The notes below the pieces were generated by a model. It made no database searches, was not told where the DNA came from, and worked only from the letters and a program-made list of their open reading frames with translations. The position numbers were made by a program, and so were the translations under genes. From Polaromonas sp. JS666 (GTDB taxonomy: Bacteria; Pseudomonadota; Gammaproteobacteria; Burkholderiales; Burkholderiaceae_C): a stretch of 64,000 bases of DNA. The stretch is taken from NCBI RefSeq assembly GCF_900103405.1, contig NZ_FNHX01000002.1, forward strand, positions 252,496 through 316,495, written 5' to 3'. Positions 16,577 through 26,461 of the stretch are shown in pieces. The stretch's first letter is position 1, and each line of letters starts with the position of its first letter.

Positions 16577-17536
16577 TTAAGCCGGCTTATCCGCCGCGGC
16601 CTCATAGCGCAAGGTGGCGCCAGCCCGGGTGACGTGGCCGCTTGCCACCTTGAGGTGGATGCGGTGGCCGCGGGTGGTGCAGGCGGCGATTTGCGACAGC
16701 AGCTGCTCGAGCTGCGCGGCGCTGGGCGTGGCGCCATGCGACTCCAGCAGCCAGTGGCGCAGCACATTGGCCTGGCGCGGCGCGGAAAGCGCCTGCAGGG
16801 CCGTGATGGCGGGCGGCGTACCGACGCGCGCCAGGTCTTCACGGGCCACCTCGGCCAGCAGGGCCTGCGCCTGGGCCGCGTGCTGGGTGCTGCGCGCGAA
16901 GGTTTCGCGAAACTGCGGAAAGGATTCGGCCAGGGCCGGCAGCAGGCGGGCGCGTATGCGGTTGCGGGTGTAGCGCTCGTCGCTGTTAGTCGGGTCGTCG
17001 ACAAAGGGGATCTGCTGCTCCAGCAGCCAGGCGCGCAGGGCCGCGGCGGGGATTTGCAGCAGCGGCCGCAGGAACAGCACGCCGCCGCGCTCAAAGCGCG
17101 CGGCCATGGAGGCCAGGCCCGGCAGGCCCGCGCCGCGGCTTAACGCCAGCAGCAGGGTTTCGACCTGGTCGTCGGCATGCTGGCCCAGCAGTACGGCTCC
17201 CAGGCCTTTTTCGGTGGCGGCCTGCGCCAGCGCGGCGTAACGCGCCAGCCGCGCCGCATCCTCGGGGCTCTGGCCCGCCGCGTTGCCGGCCTGCACGCGC
17301 AGCACCTGCAGCGGCACCTTCAGGCGCGCGCAGGTGTCCTCGCAAACCCGCGCGAAGTCGTCGGCGGCGGCCTGCAGGCCGTGGTGGATGTGCAGCGCGG
17401 TCACCTGCCCCGGCCAGCGCTGTGCGGCGGCCAGCAGCAGCGCCGTGGAATCAGCGCCGCCGCTGTAGGCCACGCCCACAGGCAAAACGGGATCAAGGGA
17501 TTCCAGCGCCGCCAGCGCCGGGTTAGGGCCGCTCAC
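16577..17536 (-). CDS. tilS: tRNA(Ile)-lysidine synthase
   Basis: This enzyme converts the wobble C of tRNA-Ile(CAU) to lysidine using ATP and lysine, so AUA is read correctly. The PP-loop ATP motif SGGADS is at residues 25-30. At 319 aa it is shorter than E. coli TilS (about 430 aa), lacking much of the C-terminal tRNA-binding extension; short forms are common in this group. It lies 30 bp downstream of accA, likely in the same transcript. Confidence 0.93.
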   Translation of the reverse strand: MSGPNPALAALESLDPVLPVGVAYSGGADSTALLLAAAQRWPGQVTALHIHHGLQAAADDFARVCEDTCARLKVPLQVLRVQAGNAAGQSPEDAARLARYAALAQAATEKGLGAVLLGQHADDQVETLLLALSRGAGLPGLASMAARFERGGVLFLRPLLQIPAAALRAWLLEQQIPFVDDPTNSDERYTRNRIRARLLPALAESFPQFRETFARSTQHAAQAQALLAEVAREDLARVGTPPAITALQALSAPRQANVLRHWLLESHGATPSAAQLEQLLSQIAACTTRGHRIHLKVASGHVTRAGATLRYEAAADKPA

Positions 17537-17566
17537 GCCGTGCCCGGCGTGAAGCCAGCCGGCGGT

Positions 17567-18544
17567 TTATTTAGCGTCGGCCTTGGTGTCGGTAAAGCGG
17601 CCATAACTTTGCAGGCGTTCGTAGCGGCGGTCCAGCAGCTCCTTGACCTTCAGGTCGCTGACCTGGCGGAAGGCGTCGTTGAGGGCGCGCTTGAGAAAGG
17701 CCGCCATCTGCTTGTGGTCGCGGTGGGCGCCGCCCACGGGCTCGTTGACGATCTTGTCGATCACGCCCAAGGCCTTGAGGCGGTGCGCGGTGATGCCCAG
17801 GGCTTCGGCCGCTTCCTGGGCCTTGTCAGAGGTCTTCCAGAGGATGGAGGCGCAGCCCTCGGGGCTGATGACGGAATAAATCGAGTACTGCAGCATCACC
17901 ACCTGGTCGGCCACCGAAATCGCCAGCGCGCCGCCGGAGCCGCCCTCGCCGATGATGGTGGTGATGATGGGCACTTCAAGCTGCGCCATCTCGAAGATGT
18001 TGCGGCCTATGGCCTCGGACTGGCCGCGCTCCTCGGCGTCTATGCCGGGATAGGCGCCGGGCGTGTCGACGAAGGTGAACACCGGCAGCTTGAACTTCTC
18101 GGCGGTCTTCATCAGGCGCAGCGCCTTGCGGTAGCCCTCGGGCTTGCTCATGCCGAAGTTGCGCAGGCCGCGTTCCTTGGTGTCCCGGCCCTTCTGGTGG
18201 CCCAGCACCATGCAGGCGGTGCCGTTGAAGCGGGCCAGGCCGCCGACGATGGACAGGTCGTCGGCGAAGTGCCTGTCGCCGTGCAGCTCGACGAAATCGG
18301 TGAAGATTTCGTTGATGTAGTCCAGCGTGTAGGGACGCTCGGCGTGGCGGGCGATCTTGGTGATCTGCCAGGGCGTCAGGTCGCTGTAGATGTCTTTGGT
18401 GAGTTGCTGGCTTTTTTTGGCCAGCTGGTCGATCTCCTCGGAGATATCGACGGCCGACTCGGTCTGGACGTAGCGCAGTTCTTCAATTTTTCCTTCGAGT
18501 TCCGCGATCGGCTGCTCGAAATCAAGGAAGGTTTTCTTCGCCAT
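17567..18544 (-). CDS. accA: Acetyl-CoA carboxylase carboxyltransferase subunit alpha
   Basis: With AccD this subunit transfers the carboxyl group from biotin to acetyl-CoA, making malonyl-CoA for fatty-acid synthesis. The 325-aa protein has the usual length and family sequence: an N-terminal helical region, a GDRHFADD segment near residue 90, the [13 protein letters not shown] loop near 165, and the [11 protein letters not shown] oxyanion region near 200. It follows the glycosylase gene by 10 bp and precedes tilS. Confidence 0.97.
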   Translation of the reverse strand: MAKKTFLDFEQPIAELEGKIEELRYVQTESAVDISEEIDQLAKKSQQLTKDIYSDLTPWQITKIARHAERPYTLDYINEIFTDFVELHGDRHFADDLSIVGGLARFNGTACMVLGHQKGRDTKERGLRNFGMSKPEGYRKALRLMKTAEKFKLPVFTFVDTPGAYPGIDAEERGQSEAIGRNIFEMAQLEVPIITTIIGEGGSGGALAISVADQVVMLQYSIYSVISPEGCASILWKTSDKAQEAAEALGITAHRLKALGVIDKIVNEPVGGAHRDHKQMAAFLKRALNDAFRQVSDLKVKELLDRRYERLQSYGRFTDTKADAK

Positions 18545-18554
18545 GTGTTGCTCC

Positions 18555-19280
18555 TCAGGGCTTCTTCAAACTTAGATCTTGCTCGGTGCCGCCAGGGGCA
18601 CCCAGGACCGGCAAGGGATCCAGCGAGCGCCAAATATACCAAGTTGCGACGCTGCAGTACGGCGCCCAGGCGGCGGCCACCTCGCGCGCGTCGCTACGGC
18701 TGACGGATTCGCCGGAAAAATAGTTCTGGCTGATGCCACTGATCAGGCCGATGTCGTCCAGCGGCAGGACATTGGGACGCATCAGGTAAAAGATCAAAAA
18801 CATCTCGGCCGTCCAGCGCCCGATGCCGCGGATGGCCACGAGTTCGGCGATGATGGCCTCGTCGTCCATGGACTGCCAGTCCTTCACGTGCACCGTGCCG
18901 GCGTCGAAATTGATGGCCAAATCGACCAGGTATTCGACCTTGCGCGCGCTCAGGCCGGCGGCCCGCATGTCGTCGACCTTGAGCCTGAGCACATTGGCCG
19001 GCGTCATCTTTTTGGGCAGGGCCTCGAAGCGGTGCCACACCGTTTGCGCGGCCTTGACCGAGATCTGCTGACCCACGATGCTGCGCGCCAGCGTGCTGAA
19101 GGCGTCGCCGCGGGCCTGCAGGTGGGCGTCGCCGAACTGCGGGATCAGGCGCTTCATCACGCGGTCCTTCTTGACCAGGTGCTTGCAGGCCTCGGCCCAG
19201 TAGGCGGGGGCCGCGGCGACCGGGCCCGGCACATCGGCCAGCTCGGCGCTGGCGGGGCCGCTTTTGACGACCTGTTTCAT
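18555..19280 (-). CDS. DNA-3-methyladenine glycosylase II-like (HhH-GPD) protein
   Basis: This is a base-excision repair glycosylase of the HhH-GPD superfamily, 241 aa. The helix-hairpin-helix motif ([10 protein letters not shown], residues 151-160) and the catalytic aspartate within LDDIGL (D175/D176) are present. It resembles the compact AlkA/MagIII-like enzymes that remove alkylated purines. A longer frame upstream to 19391 is Pro-rich and overlaps cysS, so the ATG at 19280 is chosen. It sits between cysS and accA. Confidence 0.9.
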   Translation of the reverse strand: MKQVVKSGPASAELADVPGPVAAAPAYWAEACKHLVKKDRVMKRLIPQFGDAHLQARGDAFSTLARSIVGQQISVKAAQTVWHRFEALPKKMTPANVLRLKVDDMRAAGLSARKVEYLVDLAINFDAGTVHVKDWQSMDDEAIIAELVAIRGIGRWTAEMFLIFYLMRPNVLPLDDIGLISGISQNYFSGESVSRSDAREVAAAWAPYCSVATWYIWRSLDPLPVLGAPGGTEQDLSLKKP

Positions 19281-19341
19281 GGCGCCTTGCGCAGGGTCTG
19301 CGGGTTCAGCGGCGGCCAGGGGCCGACCGGTCGGGCAAGGC

Positions 19342-20718
19342 TCACGACTGGGCCTCCCAGGTCGTGCCGGCGGCGGAGTCCTTGAGCACAATGCCCTGGG
19401 CCAGCAAATCCTGGCGGATGCGGTCGGCCTCGGCGAAATTTTTCGCGGCCTTGGCGGCGGCGCGCTGGGCGATCAGGCCCTGGATGCTGGCCTCGTCCAG
19501 GCCGGCGCCGGCCTGCAAATAGGCGCCGGGCTCGCCCTGCAGCAGGCCCAGGCAGCCCCCCAGGCTTTTGAGCAGGCCCGCCAGCGCGGGCGAGCGCGTC
19601 TTGTTGACTTCCCCGGCCAGGTCGAACAGCACGGCCACCGCCTCGGGCGTGCCGAAGTCCTCGTCCATGGCCGCCTTGAAGCGGGCGGCGAAGGGCTGTG
19701 CCCAGTCGATGGCAACGGTGTCCGCTGCGACCCCGTCCAGCGCGGTGTACAAGCGCTTGAGGGCGCTGCGGGCATCGTCCAGGTGGGCGTCGCTGTAGTT
19801 CAGGGCGCTGCGGTAATGCGTGCGCACCAGGAAGAAGCGTATGGTCTCGGCGTCGTAGCGCGTGAGCACGTCGCGGATGGTGAAGAAGTTGCCCAGCGAC
19901 TTGGACATTTTTTCGTTGTCCACCCGCACAAAACCGTTGTGCACCCAGAAACGGGCCAGCGGCTTGCCGCTGGCGCCTTCGCTCTGGGCGATCTCGTTTT
20001 CATGGTGCGGGAACTGCAGGTCGGCGCCGCCGCCGTGCAGGTCGAAGGTCTCGCCCAGGGTCTGGCAGCTCATGGCCGAGCACTCGATGTGCCAGCCGGG
20101 GCGGCCCGGGCCGTAATCGCTGTCCCACTTGGCGTCTTCAGGCTCGGTGGGCTTGGCGCTCTTCCAGAGCACGAAGTCCAGCGGGTCGTCCTTGCCGTCC
20201 AGCACCGCCACGCGCTCGCCGGCGCGCAGCTCGTCCAGGGACTTGCCCGAGAGCTTGCCGTAGCCGGGAAACTTGCGCACCGCATAGTTCATGTCGCCGG
20301 TCGAGCCCTTATAGGCCAGGCCTTTGCCCTCGAGGGTGGCGATCAGGCCCAGCATCTGCGGCACGTATTCGGTGGCGCGCGGCTCCAGTGAGGGCGGCTC
20401 CATGCCCAGCGCGCCTATGTCCTGGTGCATGGCCTGGATCATCTCGTCGGTCAGCGCCCGGATGCTGATGCCGCGCTCGACCGCCCGCTTGATGATCTTG
20501 TCGTCGATGTCCGTGATGTTGCGCACATAGGTCACGCGCAGGCCGCTGGCCTTGAACCAGCGCTGGACCACGTCGAAAGCCATCATCATGCGCGCATGGC
20601 CGATGTGGCACAGGTCGTAAATCGTCATGCCGCACACATACATGCGCACATGGCCGGGCTCCAGGGGGGAAAATTCTTCCACGGCACGCGACAGCGTGTT
20701 GTAAATGCGAAGGCTCAT
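19342..20718 (-). CDS. cysS: Cysteinyl-tRNA synthetase
   Basis: This class I synthetase charges tRNA-Cys. The 458-aa protein carries the zinc-ligand C29, the HIGH motif at residues 38-41, and the KMSKS loop near 266. The chosen start ([10 protein letters not shown]) gives the standard family N-terminus; an ATG 24 bp upstream is possible. It is the first gene of the minus-strand run cysS, glycosylase, accA, tilS, lysC, and is divergent from the TPR gene. Confidence 0.96.
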   Translation of the reverse strand: MSLRIYNTLSRAVEEFSPLEPGHVRMYVCGMTIYDLCHIGHARMMMAFDVVQRWFKASGLRVTYVRNITDIDDKIIKRAVERGISIRALTDEMIQAMHQDIGALGMEPPSLEPRATEYVPQMLGLIATLEGKGLAYKGSTGDMNYAVRKFPGYGKLSGKSLDELRAGERVAVLDGKDDPLDFVLWKSAKPTEPEDAKWDSDYGPGRPGWHIECSAMSCQTLGETFDLHGGGADLQFPHHENEIAQSEGASGKPLARFWVHNGFVRVDNEKMSKSLGNFFTIRDVLTRYDAETIRFFLVRTHYRSALNYSDAHLDDARSALKRLYTALDGVAADTVAIDWAQPFAARFKAAMDEDFGTPEAVAVLFDLAGEVNKTRSPALAGLLKSLGGCLGLLQGEPGAYLQAGAGLDEASIQGLIAQRAAAKAAKNFAEADRIRQDLLAQGIVLKDSAAGTTWEAQS

Positions 20719-21040
20719 GAAAATTGGGGCGGCGGGAGACATCGGTCGAAAACCGACTATCAATTGGACAGGGGGAACAGGAAGGTTTATCTCACGGACA
20801 CCAAGGGCGGACAAGGGCCGGTTGGCATACGCGCAAAAACCTGCGACAAAACGGAAAAGTACGGAATCCGGGCGGCCATGGACTATACCCCCTCAGCTAC
20901 AATCGGCCAGTATATCCAGCCCGATGGACAACATTCAGCGGCCCCTCTGGCCACCTGAAAAGCCGGGCTGTTTATGGCAATTTTCGACCCACGGCCCTCA
21001 AACAGCCCCAGGGGACCCAAAACAATAGCGAGAAGTTCTT
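20719..21040. other. Divergent intergenic region, cysS / TPR gene
   Basis: These 322 bp hold the promoters of two divergent operons but no convincing gene. A TACAAT box at 20898-20903 could be a -10 for the plus-strand operon. An inverted repeat GGGCTGTTT (20965-20973) / AAACAGCCC (21000-21008) would form a 9-bp stem in the leader of the TPR gene. Confidence 0.45.
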
Positions 21041-22111
21041 ATGCCCACGCAAAACTTTTTTAAACGCAAACCCCTGTCAGCCGTCCTGCGCCTGCTGGTG
21101 GCTGCCGCCGCCCTGTCCATGTCCGCGGCCCATGCCGACGACTATGCCGATGTCAGCCGCCTGATGCGCGCCGGCCAGTTTGCCGAAGCCATGGCCAAAG
21201 TGGACCAATACCTCGCCAGCAAGCCGCGCGACCCGCAGATGCGTTTCTTCAAGGGCGTGATCCAGACCGAAACCGGCAAGGCCAACGAGGCCATCGCCAC
21301 CTTCACCAAGATCACCGAAGACTACCCCGAGCTTCCCGAGCCCTATAACAACATGGCCGTGCTGTATGCCGGCCAGAGCCAGTTCGACAAGGCCCGCGCC
21401 GCCCTGGAAATGGCCATACGCACCAACCCCAGCTACGCCACCGCGCACGAAAACCTAGGCGACGTCTATGCCCGCCTGGCCAGCCAGGCCTACAGCAAGG
21501 CACTGCAGCTGGACGGCGGCAATGCGGCCGTCCCGCCCAAGCTGGCCCTGATCCGCAACCTGTTCTCGGCCGACGCCAAGGCCCAGCCGCAAGCCGCCGC
21601 CAAGCCCGCCGCCGGCGCCCAGGCTTCCGGCCAGGTCACGGCCGCCGCGCCGGCAGCAGCGCCCGCACCGGCCGCCAAGCCCGCACCCGCGCCCGCGCCT
21701 GCGGCAGCACCCGCCGCGACGCCGGCACCCGCTGCCCCGGCCCCCGCACCCAGCCCGGTCGCCGCCACCGGCGCCGAGAAGGAAGTCGAAGCCGCCGTGC
21801 GCGGCTGGGCCCAGGCCTGGTCCGACAAGGACATGAGCGGCTACCTCGGCAGCTACGGCCAGAACTTCGAGCCACCCGGCAAACAGGCCCGCAAGGCCTG
21901 GGAAGAAGACCGCCGCGCGCGCATCGTCGGCAAGTCCAAAATCAGCGTGAAACTTTCCAACCTGTCGATTTCGGTGCAGGGCAGCAAGGCCACGGCCCGG
22001 TTCAAGCAGGACTACAGCGCCGATTCGCTGAATATCTCCAGCCGCAAGACCCTGGACCTCGCCAAGGTGGGTGACCGCTGGGTGATCGTCAAGGAATCCA
22101 CGGGCGGCTGA
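21041..22111 (+). CDS. Periplasmic TPR-repeat protein with NTF2-like C-terminal domain
   Basis: This 356-aa exported protein has a signal peptide (1-32, ending SAAHA), several tetratricopeptide repeats (about 35-165), an Ala/Pro-rich linker (about 185-245) and a C-terminal domain of about 110 residues. That last domain resembles the NTF2/SnoaL-like fold seen at the end of some L,D-transpeptidases. The next gene is an L,D-transpeptidase whose own C-terminal domain is similar, so the two proteins probably act together at the cell wall. The partner role is inference. Confidence 0.85.
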   Translation: MPTQNFFKRKPLSAVLRLLVAAAALSMSAAHADDYADVSRLMRAGQFAEAMAKVDQYLASKPRDPQMRFFKGVIQTETGKANEAIATFTKITEDYPELPEPYNNMAVLYAGQSQFDKARAALEMAIRTNPSYATAHENLGDVYARLASQAYSKALQLDGGNAAVPPKLALIRNLFSADAKAQPQAAAKPAAGAQASGQVTAAAPAAAPAPAAKPAPAPAPAAAPAATPAPAAPAPAPSPVAATGAEKEVEAAVRGWAQAWSDKDMSGYLGSYGQNFEPPGKQARKAWEEDRRARIVGKSKISVKLSNLSISVQGSKATARFKQDYSADSLNISSRKTLDLAKVGDRWVIVKESTGG

Positions 22112-22183
22112 CCTGGCCCACGTGTTTTACCCAGCCCGTCCCTGCCCTTCTTCGCCGGCCGGCACCCTGTCGTGGAAACTTGC

Positions 22184-23425
22184 ATGAAGAAGGTGCTCAC
22201 CGCCCTTTTTTTCATGGCGCCTTGCCTGGTGCCGGCGCTTGCCTTCGCGCGCACGGAAGCCCGCCCCCACGCACAAGCCGCCAAGCCGGCCGCGGCACCG
22301 CAACGCGAACCGCGCGACGGCGAAGCGGAAGCCCGCCTGATTGAGATCTACAAGCTGATCGGCCAGGCCGCCCCCCGCGAGGCATTGCGCAAGGCCGAGA
22401 GCCTGGTCAAGGACCACCCCAATTTCCAGCTCGCGCAGCTGGTCTACGGCGACCTGCTGGCCGGCTTCACGCGCCCGCTGCGCGCGCCCGGCGACGTGCC
22501 CGACATCACCGCGAACAAGAGCGCGGCCCCGCTGCTGGCCGAGTTGCGCCAGGAATCGCTGCTCAGGCTGCGCGCGCTGCGCGAACGCCCGGCGCCGGGC
22601 ACCGTGCCCTCGCAATTCCTGGCGCTGTCGCCGCGCAACAAGCATGCGATCGCCGTCGACGCCTCCAGGTCGCGCCTCTACCTGTTTGAGAACACGCCCA
22701 CCGGCATCAAGCTGGTGGCCGACTACTACATCTCGGTCGGCAAGTCCGGCATTGAAAAATCCGTCGAGGGCGACCTGCGCACGCCGGTCGGGGTGTACTT
22801 CATCACCAGCAACCTGGACCGCAAATCGCTGCGCGACTTCTACGGCTCGGGCGCGCTGCCCATCAACTATCCCAACCAGCTCGACGTCAAGCGCGGCAAG
22901 ACCGGCGGCGGCATCTGGCTGCACGGCACGCCGCCGGCGCAGTTTTCGCGGGCGCCGCTGTCCACCGACGGCTGCGTGGTGCTGGCCAATCCCGACCTGG
23001 AACGCATCATCCGCACCGTCGAGGTGCGCAGCACGCCCGTCGTCATCGCGCACAGCCTCAAATGGGTGGCGCCGCAATCGCTGGCATCCGACATCAAGTC
23101 CTTTGAGAGCGTGCTGCAAGGCTGGCACAGCGCCAAGTCCAGCGGCGACATCGCCAAGCTCACCGCCTGGTACACCCCCGACTTCACAAGCTACGGCAAG
23201 ACCCTGGCTGAATGGACGCCGGCCCTGCAAAGCGAACTCAAGCAGCTGGGCGGGCGCGGTATCCAGCTCAAGGACGTGTCTTACCTGCGCTGGACCGACA
23301 GCACCGACACGATGGTGGTAACCTTTGGCGAACTGGTCAAGGGCGCCAAGACCGGCCGCACCAAGCGCCAGTACTGGGTCCGCCAGGGCAGCCAGTGGAA
23401 AATATTTTTCGAAGGAGCCATTTGA
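22184..23425 (+). CDS. L,D-transpeptidase (YkuD domain) with NTF2-like C-terminal domain
   Basis: This is a periplasmic enzyme that makes L,D-crosslinks or anchors proteins in peptidoglycan. It has 413 aa from the ATG at 22184; a GTG 12 bp upstream is possible. A signal peptide covers about 1-22. The YkuD catalytic pair is H247 and C264, the latter in an STDGC context, in a domain of about 150-290. A C-terminal domain of about 110 residues matches the end of the preceding TPR protein. Its stop overlaps the ppiA-like start (TGATG), so the genes are coupled. Confidence 0.92.
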   Translation: MKKVLTALFFMAPCLVPALAFARTEARPHAQAAKPAAAPQREPRDGEAEARLIEIYKLIGQAAPREALRKAESLVKDHPNFQLAQLVYGDLLAGFTRPLRAPGDVPDITANKSAAPLLAELRQESLLRLRALRERPAPGTVPSQFLALSPRNKHAIAVDASRSRLYLFENTPTGIKLVADYYISVGKSGIEKSVEGDLRTPVGVYFITSNLDRKSLRDFYGSGALPINYPNQLDVKRGKTGGGIWLHGTPPAQFSRAPLSTDGCVVLANPDLERIIRTVEVRSTPVVIAHSLKWVAPQSLASDIKSFESVLQGWHSAKSSGDIAKLTAWYTPDFTSYGKTLAEWTPALQSELKQLGGRGIQLKDVSYLRWTDSTDTMVVTFGELVKGAKTGRTKRQYWVRQGSQWKIFFEGAI

Positions 23426-24159
23426 TGGCAGTTCACCCCAGGCCGGCGATGTCCGCGGCCTCTTTTCTCCATTCCCTCCATTCCCCCTTGCGCCGCGCGG
23501 CATTCGCGCTGGCCGCCGCCGCGAGCCTGACCCTGCTGGCCGGCCCGGCGCTCGCGCAAAACGCGCCCAAGGTCAAATTCGCCACCAGCGAGGGCGACTT
23601 CGTGGTCGAGGTCTACCCCGACAAAGCCCCCAAGACCGTCGAGAACTTCCTGCAATACGTCAAGGACAAACACTACGACGGCACGATTTTTCACCGCGTG
23701 ATCAGCAACTTCATGGTGCAGGGCGGAGGTTACGACGCCACCTACGCCGAGAAAAAAACCCGCCCGCCCGTGCCGCACGAAGGCCGTGAGGCACTCGCCA
23801 AAGGCGGCCCGAGGAATGTGGTGGGCACCCTGGCCATGGCGCGCACCAACGACCCCAATTCCGCCTCGGCGCAGTTCTTCATCAATGTGAAGGACAACGA
23901 TTTCCTGGACCCCACCATCATCCCGCCCGGCGACCCGGTGCCCAAATTCGAATACCAGGGCCGTGTCTACGAAAACACCCCGCGCGCGCAGCTCGTCAAC
24001 GCGCCCCAACTGTACGGCTACACCGTCTTCGGCAAGGTCGTCAGCGGCATGGACGTGGTCAACAAAATCAAGTTGGTGCCGACCGGCGCGGGCGGCCCCT
24101 TCCCGAGCGACGCGCCCAAGACACCCGTCCTCATCAAATCAGCCACCCTCGTCAATTAA
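23425..24159 (+). CDS. Periplasmic cyclophilin-type peptidyl-prolyl isomerase
   Basis: This is a cis-trans proline isomerase with an N-terminal signal peptide (cleavage after about residue 46, ALAQ), so it folds proteins in the periplasm. The 244-aa protein has the cyclophilin signature [14 protein letters not shown] and the ASAQFFINV active-site strand. It is longer than E. coli PpiA because of an insertion around the [14 protein letters not shown] segment. It starts inside the L,D-transpeptidase stop codon and is followed by a cytoplasmic paralogue. Confidence 0.92.
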   Translation: MAVHPRPAMSAASFLHSLHSPLRRAAFALAAAASLTLLAGPALAQNAPKVKFATSEGDFVVEVYPDKAPKTVENFLQYVKDKHYDGTIFHRVISNFMVQGGGYDATYAEKKTRPPVPHEGREALAKGGPRNVVGTLAMARTNDPNSASAQFFINVKDNDFLDPTIIPPGDPVPKFEYQGRVYENTPRAQLVNAPQLYGYTVFGKVVSGMDVVNKIKLVPTGAGGPFPSDAPKTPVLIKSATLVN

Positions 24160-24185
24160 CCGCCCTCCCCCTACAGGACACCATC

Positions 24186-24695
24186 ATGAGCAAGCCCAGA
24201 GTCGAACTCCACATCGCCGAATACGGCGTCATCACGCTGGAACTGGACGCCGCCAAGGCGCCCAAGACCGTCGCCAACTTCCTGAACTACGTCAACAAGG
24301 GCCACTACGCCAACACCGTGTTTCACCGCGTGATTCCCGGCTTCATGGTGCAGGGCGGCGGCTTCGAGCCCGGCATGAAACAAAAGCCCACCGACGCTGA
24401 AATCGAGAACGAAGCCAACAACGGCCTGAAGAACGACAACTACACCATCGCCATGGCGCGCACCAACGCGCCGCACTCGGCCAGCTCGCAGTTCTTCATC
24501 AACGTAGCCGACAACGGCTTCCTGAACCACACCGCGCCCAGTGCTTCGGGCTGGGGTTATGCCGTGTTCGGCAAGGTAATCGCCGGCACCGACGTGGTCG
24601 ACAGGATCAAGGCCGTCAAGACCGGCCGCAAGGGCTTTCACGACGACGTGCCCATGGAAGACGTGATCATCCAGAGAGCCATCTCGCTGGACTGA
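24186..24695 (+). CDS. ppiB: Cytoplasmic cyclophilin-type peptidyl-prolyl isomerase B
   Basis: This is a cyclophilin without a signal peptide, 169 aa, hence cytoplasmic. It carries [14 protein letters not shown] and SSQFFINV, the core catalytic signatures. It is close kin to the preceding periplasmic form; the tandem pair probably arose by duplication. It lies 26 bp downstream in the same operon and 17 bp before lpxH, the same ppiB-lpxH neighbourhood seen in many proteobacteria. Confidence 0.95.
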   Translation: MSKPRVELHIAEYGVITLELDAAKAPKTVANFLNYVNKGHYANTVFHRVIPGFMVQGGGFEPGMKQKPTDAEIENEANNGLKNDNYTIAMARTNAPHSASSQFFINVADNGFLNHTAPSASGWGYAVFGKVIAGTDVVDRIKAVKTGRKGFHDDVPMEDVIIQRAISLD

Positions 24696-24712
24696 GCCCG
24701 CCCACCCAGCCG

Positions 24713-25516
24713 GTGAACACTCCCCAGGCCGTCCCCGAGATCGCGGAGCTTTTGGCGCCGCCGTCCTGGCGCACGGTCGACTTCATTTCCGACCTGCACC
24801 TGCAGGCCGGCGAGCCGGCCACCTTCGAAGCCTGGCGGCATTACCTTGAAAGCACGCCCGCCGACGCGGTCTTCATCCTGGGCGACCTGTTTGAAGTCTG
24901 GGTCGGTGACGATGCCGTCGGCCAGGACCTGAACGCGCCTTCGGCCGGCTTCGATGCGCGCTGCGCGCGCGCCATGGGCGAAGCCGCCGGCCGGCTGGCG
25001 CTCTTTTTCATGCACGGCAACCGCGACTTCCTGGTGGGCCAGGCCCTGATGGACCTGTGCAACACCACCTTGCTGCACGACCCGACCGTGCTGGAGTTTC
25101 CCGCGGGCTCGGGCCGGCGCTGGCTGCTGTCGCACGGCGACGCCCTGTGCCTGGACGACACCGACTACATGGAATTCCGCCGGCAGGTGCGCGGCACCGA
25201 CTGGCAGCGCACTTTCCTGGCCAAGCCCCTGGCCGAGCGCCAGGAGATCGCGCGCGCGCTGCGCCGGCAAAGCGAGGCGCGCAAGCGTTCGGGCACATCC
25301 TATGCCGACGTCGATGCCGAAGCCGCGCGCCAATGGCTGCGCGCGGCAAAGGCCCCCACCCTGATCCACGGCCACACCCACAAGCCCGCCATGCACGACC
25401 TGGGCGAGGGCCTGGCGCGGGTGGTGCTCAGCGACTGGGACCTGGCCGCTGCGGTTCCGCGTGCCGACGTGCTGCGCCTGTCCGCCGGCGGCCTGCAGCG
25501 CATCGCCCTGTGCTGA
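24713..25516 (+). CDS. lpxH: UDP-2,3-diacylglucosamine pyrophosphatase LpxH
   Basis: This is a calcineurin-like metallophosphoesterase that makes lipid X in lipid A synthesis, at the inner face of the membrane. The 267-aa protein shows the metal-binding motifs DLHL (near residue 26), GDLFEVW (near 60), GNRD (near 102) and late GHTHKP. The start is GTG. It follows ppiB closely and its product fits the envelope theme of this operon. Confidence 0.94.
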   Translation: MNTPQAVPEIAELLAPPSWRTVDFISDLHLQAGEPATFEAWRHYLESTPADAVFILGDLFEVWVGDDAVGQDLNAPSAGFDARCARAMGEAAGRLALFFMHGNRDFLVGQALMDLCNTTLLHDPTVLEFPAGSGRRWLLSHGDALCLDDTDYMEFRRQVRGTDWQRTFLAKPLAERQEIARALRRQSEARKRSGTSYADVDAEAARQWLRAAKAPTLIHGHTHKPAMHDLGEGLARVVLSDWDLAAAVPRADVLRLSAGGLQRIALC

Positions 25517-25565
25517 CCCTCTTTTCCAATCTTTAAGCCTTGCCTACGACCAAGACACCCTCCCC

Positions 25566-26336
25566 ATGCTGAACTGGTTAAGAACGCTGGGGCGCCAGAG
25601 CGCCCCCACCAAGACCATTCCCGACACCCTGTGGATGGACACCCTGCTGCAGTTTCCCTTCCTGGCCCGCCGTCCGGTGGCCGAACTGCAGCAGTTGCAC
25701 GAGCTGGCCGGGAAATTCCTCAAGCAAAAGGAGTTCACCGGCGCGCAGGGGCTGCAAGTCACCGACGAAATGGCCGTCGCGATCGCCGCGCAGGCCTGCC
25801 TGCCCGTGCTGCACCTGGGCCTGCGCTGGTATGACGACTTCAAGGGCATCGTGGTGCATCCCGGCGCCATGCTGGCGCGCCGCGAAGTCACCGACCAGGC
25901 CGGCGTGGTGCACCGCTACAACGAAGAGTTGCTGGGCGAAGCCATGGACGGCGGACCCGTCACCCTGAGCTGGCAGGACGTGGCCGCTGCGGGCAGCGCG
26001 GCCGAACATGGGCACAACGTCGTGATCCACGAATTCGTCCACAAGATGGACATGCGCGACGGCGCGGCCGACGGCTGTCCGCCCATGCCCACCCGCAGCG
26101 CCATGAGCGGGTGGCACTCGGTGATGCAGCCGGCCTTTGATGAATTTTGCGAAAAAGTCGCCATGGCCAAACGCTTCGGCGCCGAGCCGCCCTGGCTGGA
26201 CGACTATGGCGCAAACTCGCCGGCCGAGTTTTTCGCCGTGGCCTGCGAGGCCTACTTCGTCAACCGCGAACGTTTCACCCGGGAATTCCCGGCGCTGACG
26301 GTGCTGTTCGACAAATTCTTCATTCCCGCCAAATAA
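25566..26336 (+). CDS. mtfA: Zinc metallopeptidase of the MtfA family (M90)
   Basis: MtfA is a cytosolic gluzincin-like peptidase that in E. coli binds and inactivates the glucose repressor Mlc. The 256-aa protein has the zinc motif H155-E-F-V-H159 and a downstream acidic ligand region near the YGANSPAEFFA segment. No Mlc gene is nearby, so here its target is unknown. The start at the ATG at 25566 gives the usual N-terminus; the upstream extension overlaps lpxH. Confidence 0.92.
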   Translation: MLNWLRTLGRQSAPTKTIPDTLWMDTLLQFPFLARRPVAELQQLHELAGKFLKQKEFTGAQGLQVTDEMAVAIAAQACLPVLHLGLRWYDDFKGIVVHPGAMLARREVTDQAGVVHRYNEELLGEAMDGGPVTLSWQDVAAAGSAAEHGHNVVIHEFVHKMDMRDGAADGCPPMPTRSAMSGWHSVMQPAFDEFCEKVAMAKRFGAEPPWLDDYGANSPAEFFAVACEAYFVNRERFTREFPALTVLFDKFFIPAK

Positions 26337-26461
26337 GCGGGAGGGCCGCGGGTGGCCTCAAACCTCCGCAGCCGGGGGATTAAGCGCCGCGTTTAACCCC
26401 TTTAACCCCTTTTCCCCGCCTGCCCCGTTTCAGGGAGCTCCACCCTCTTTCTGGAGCCCCC

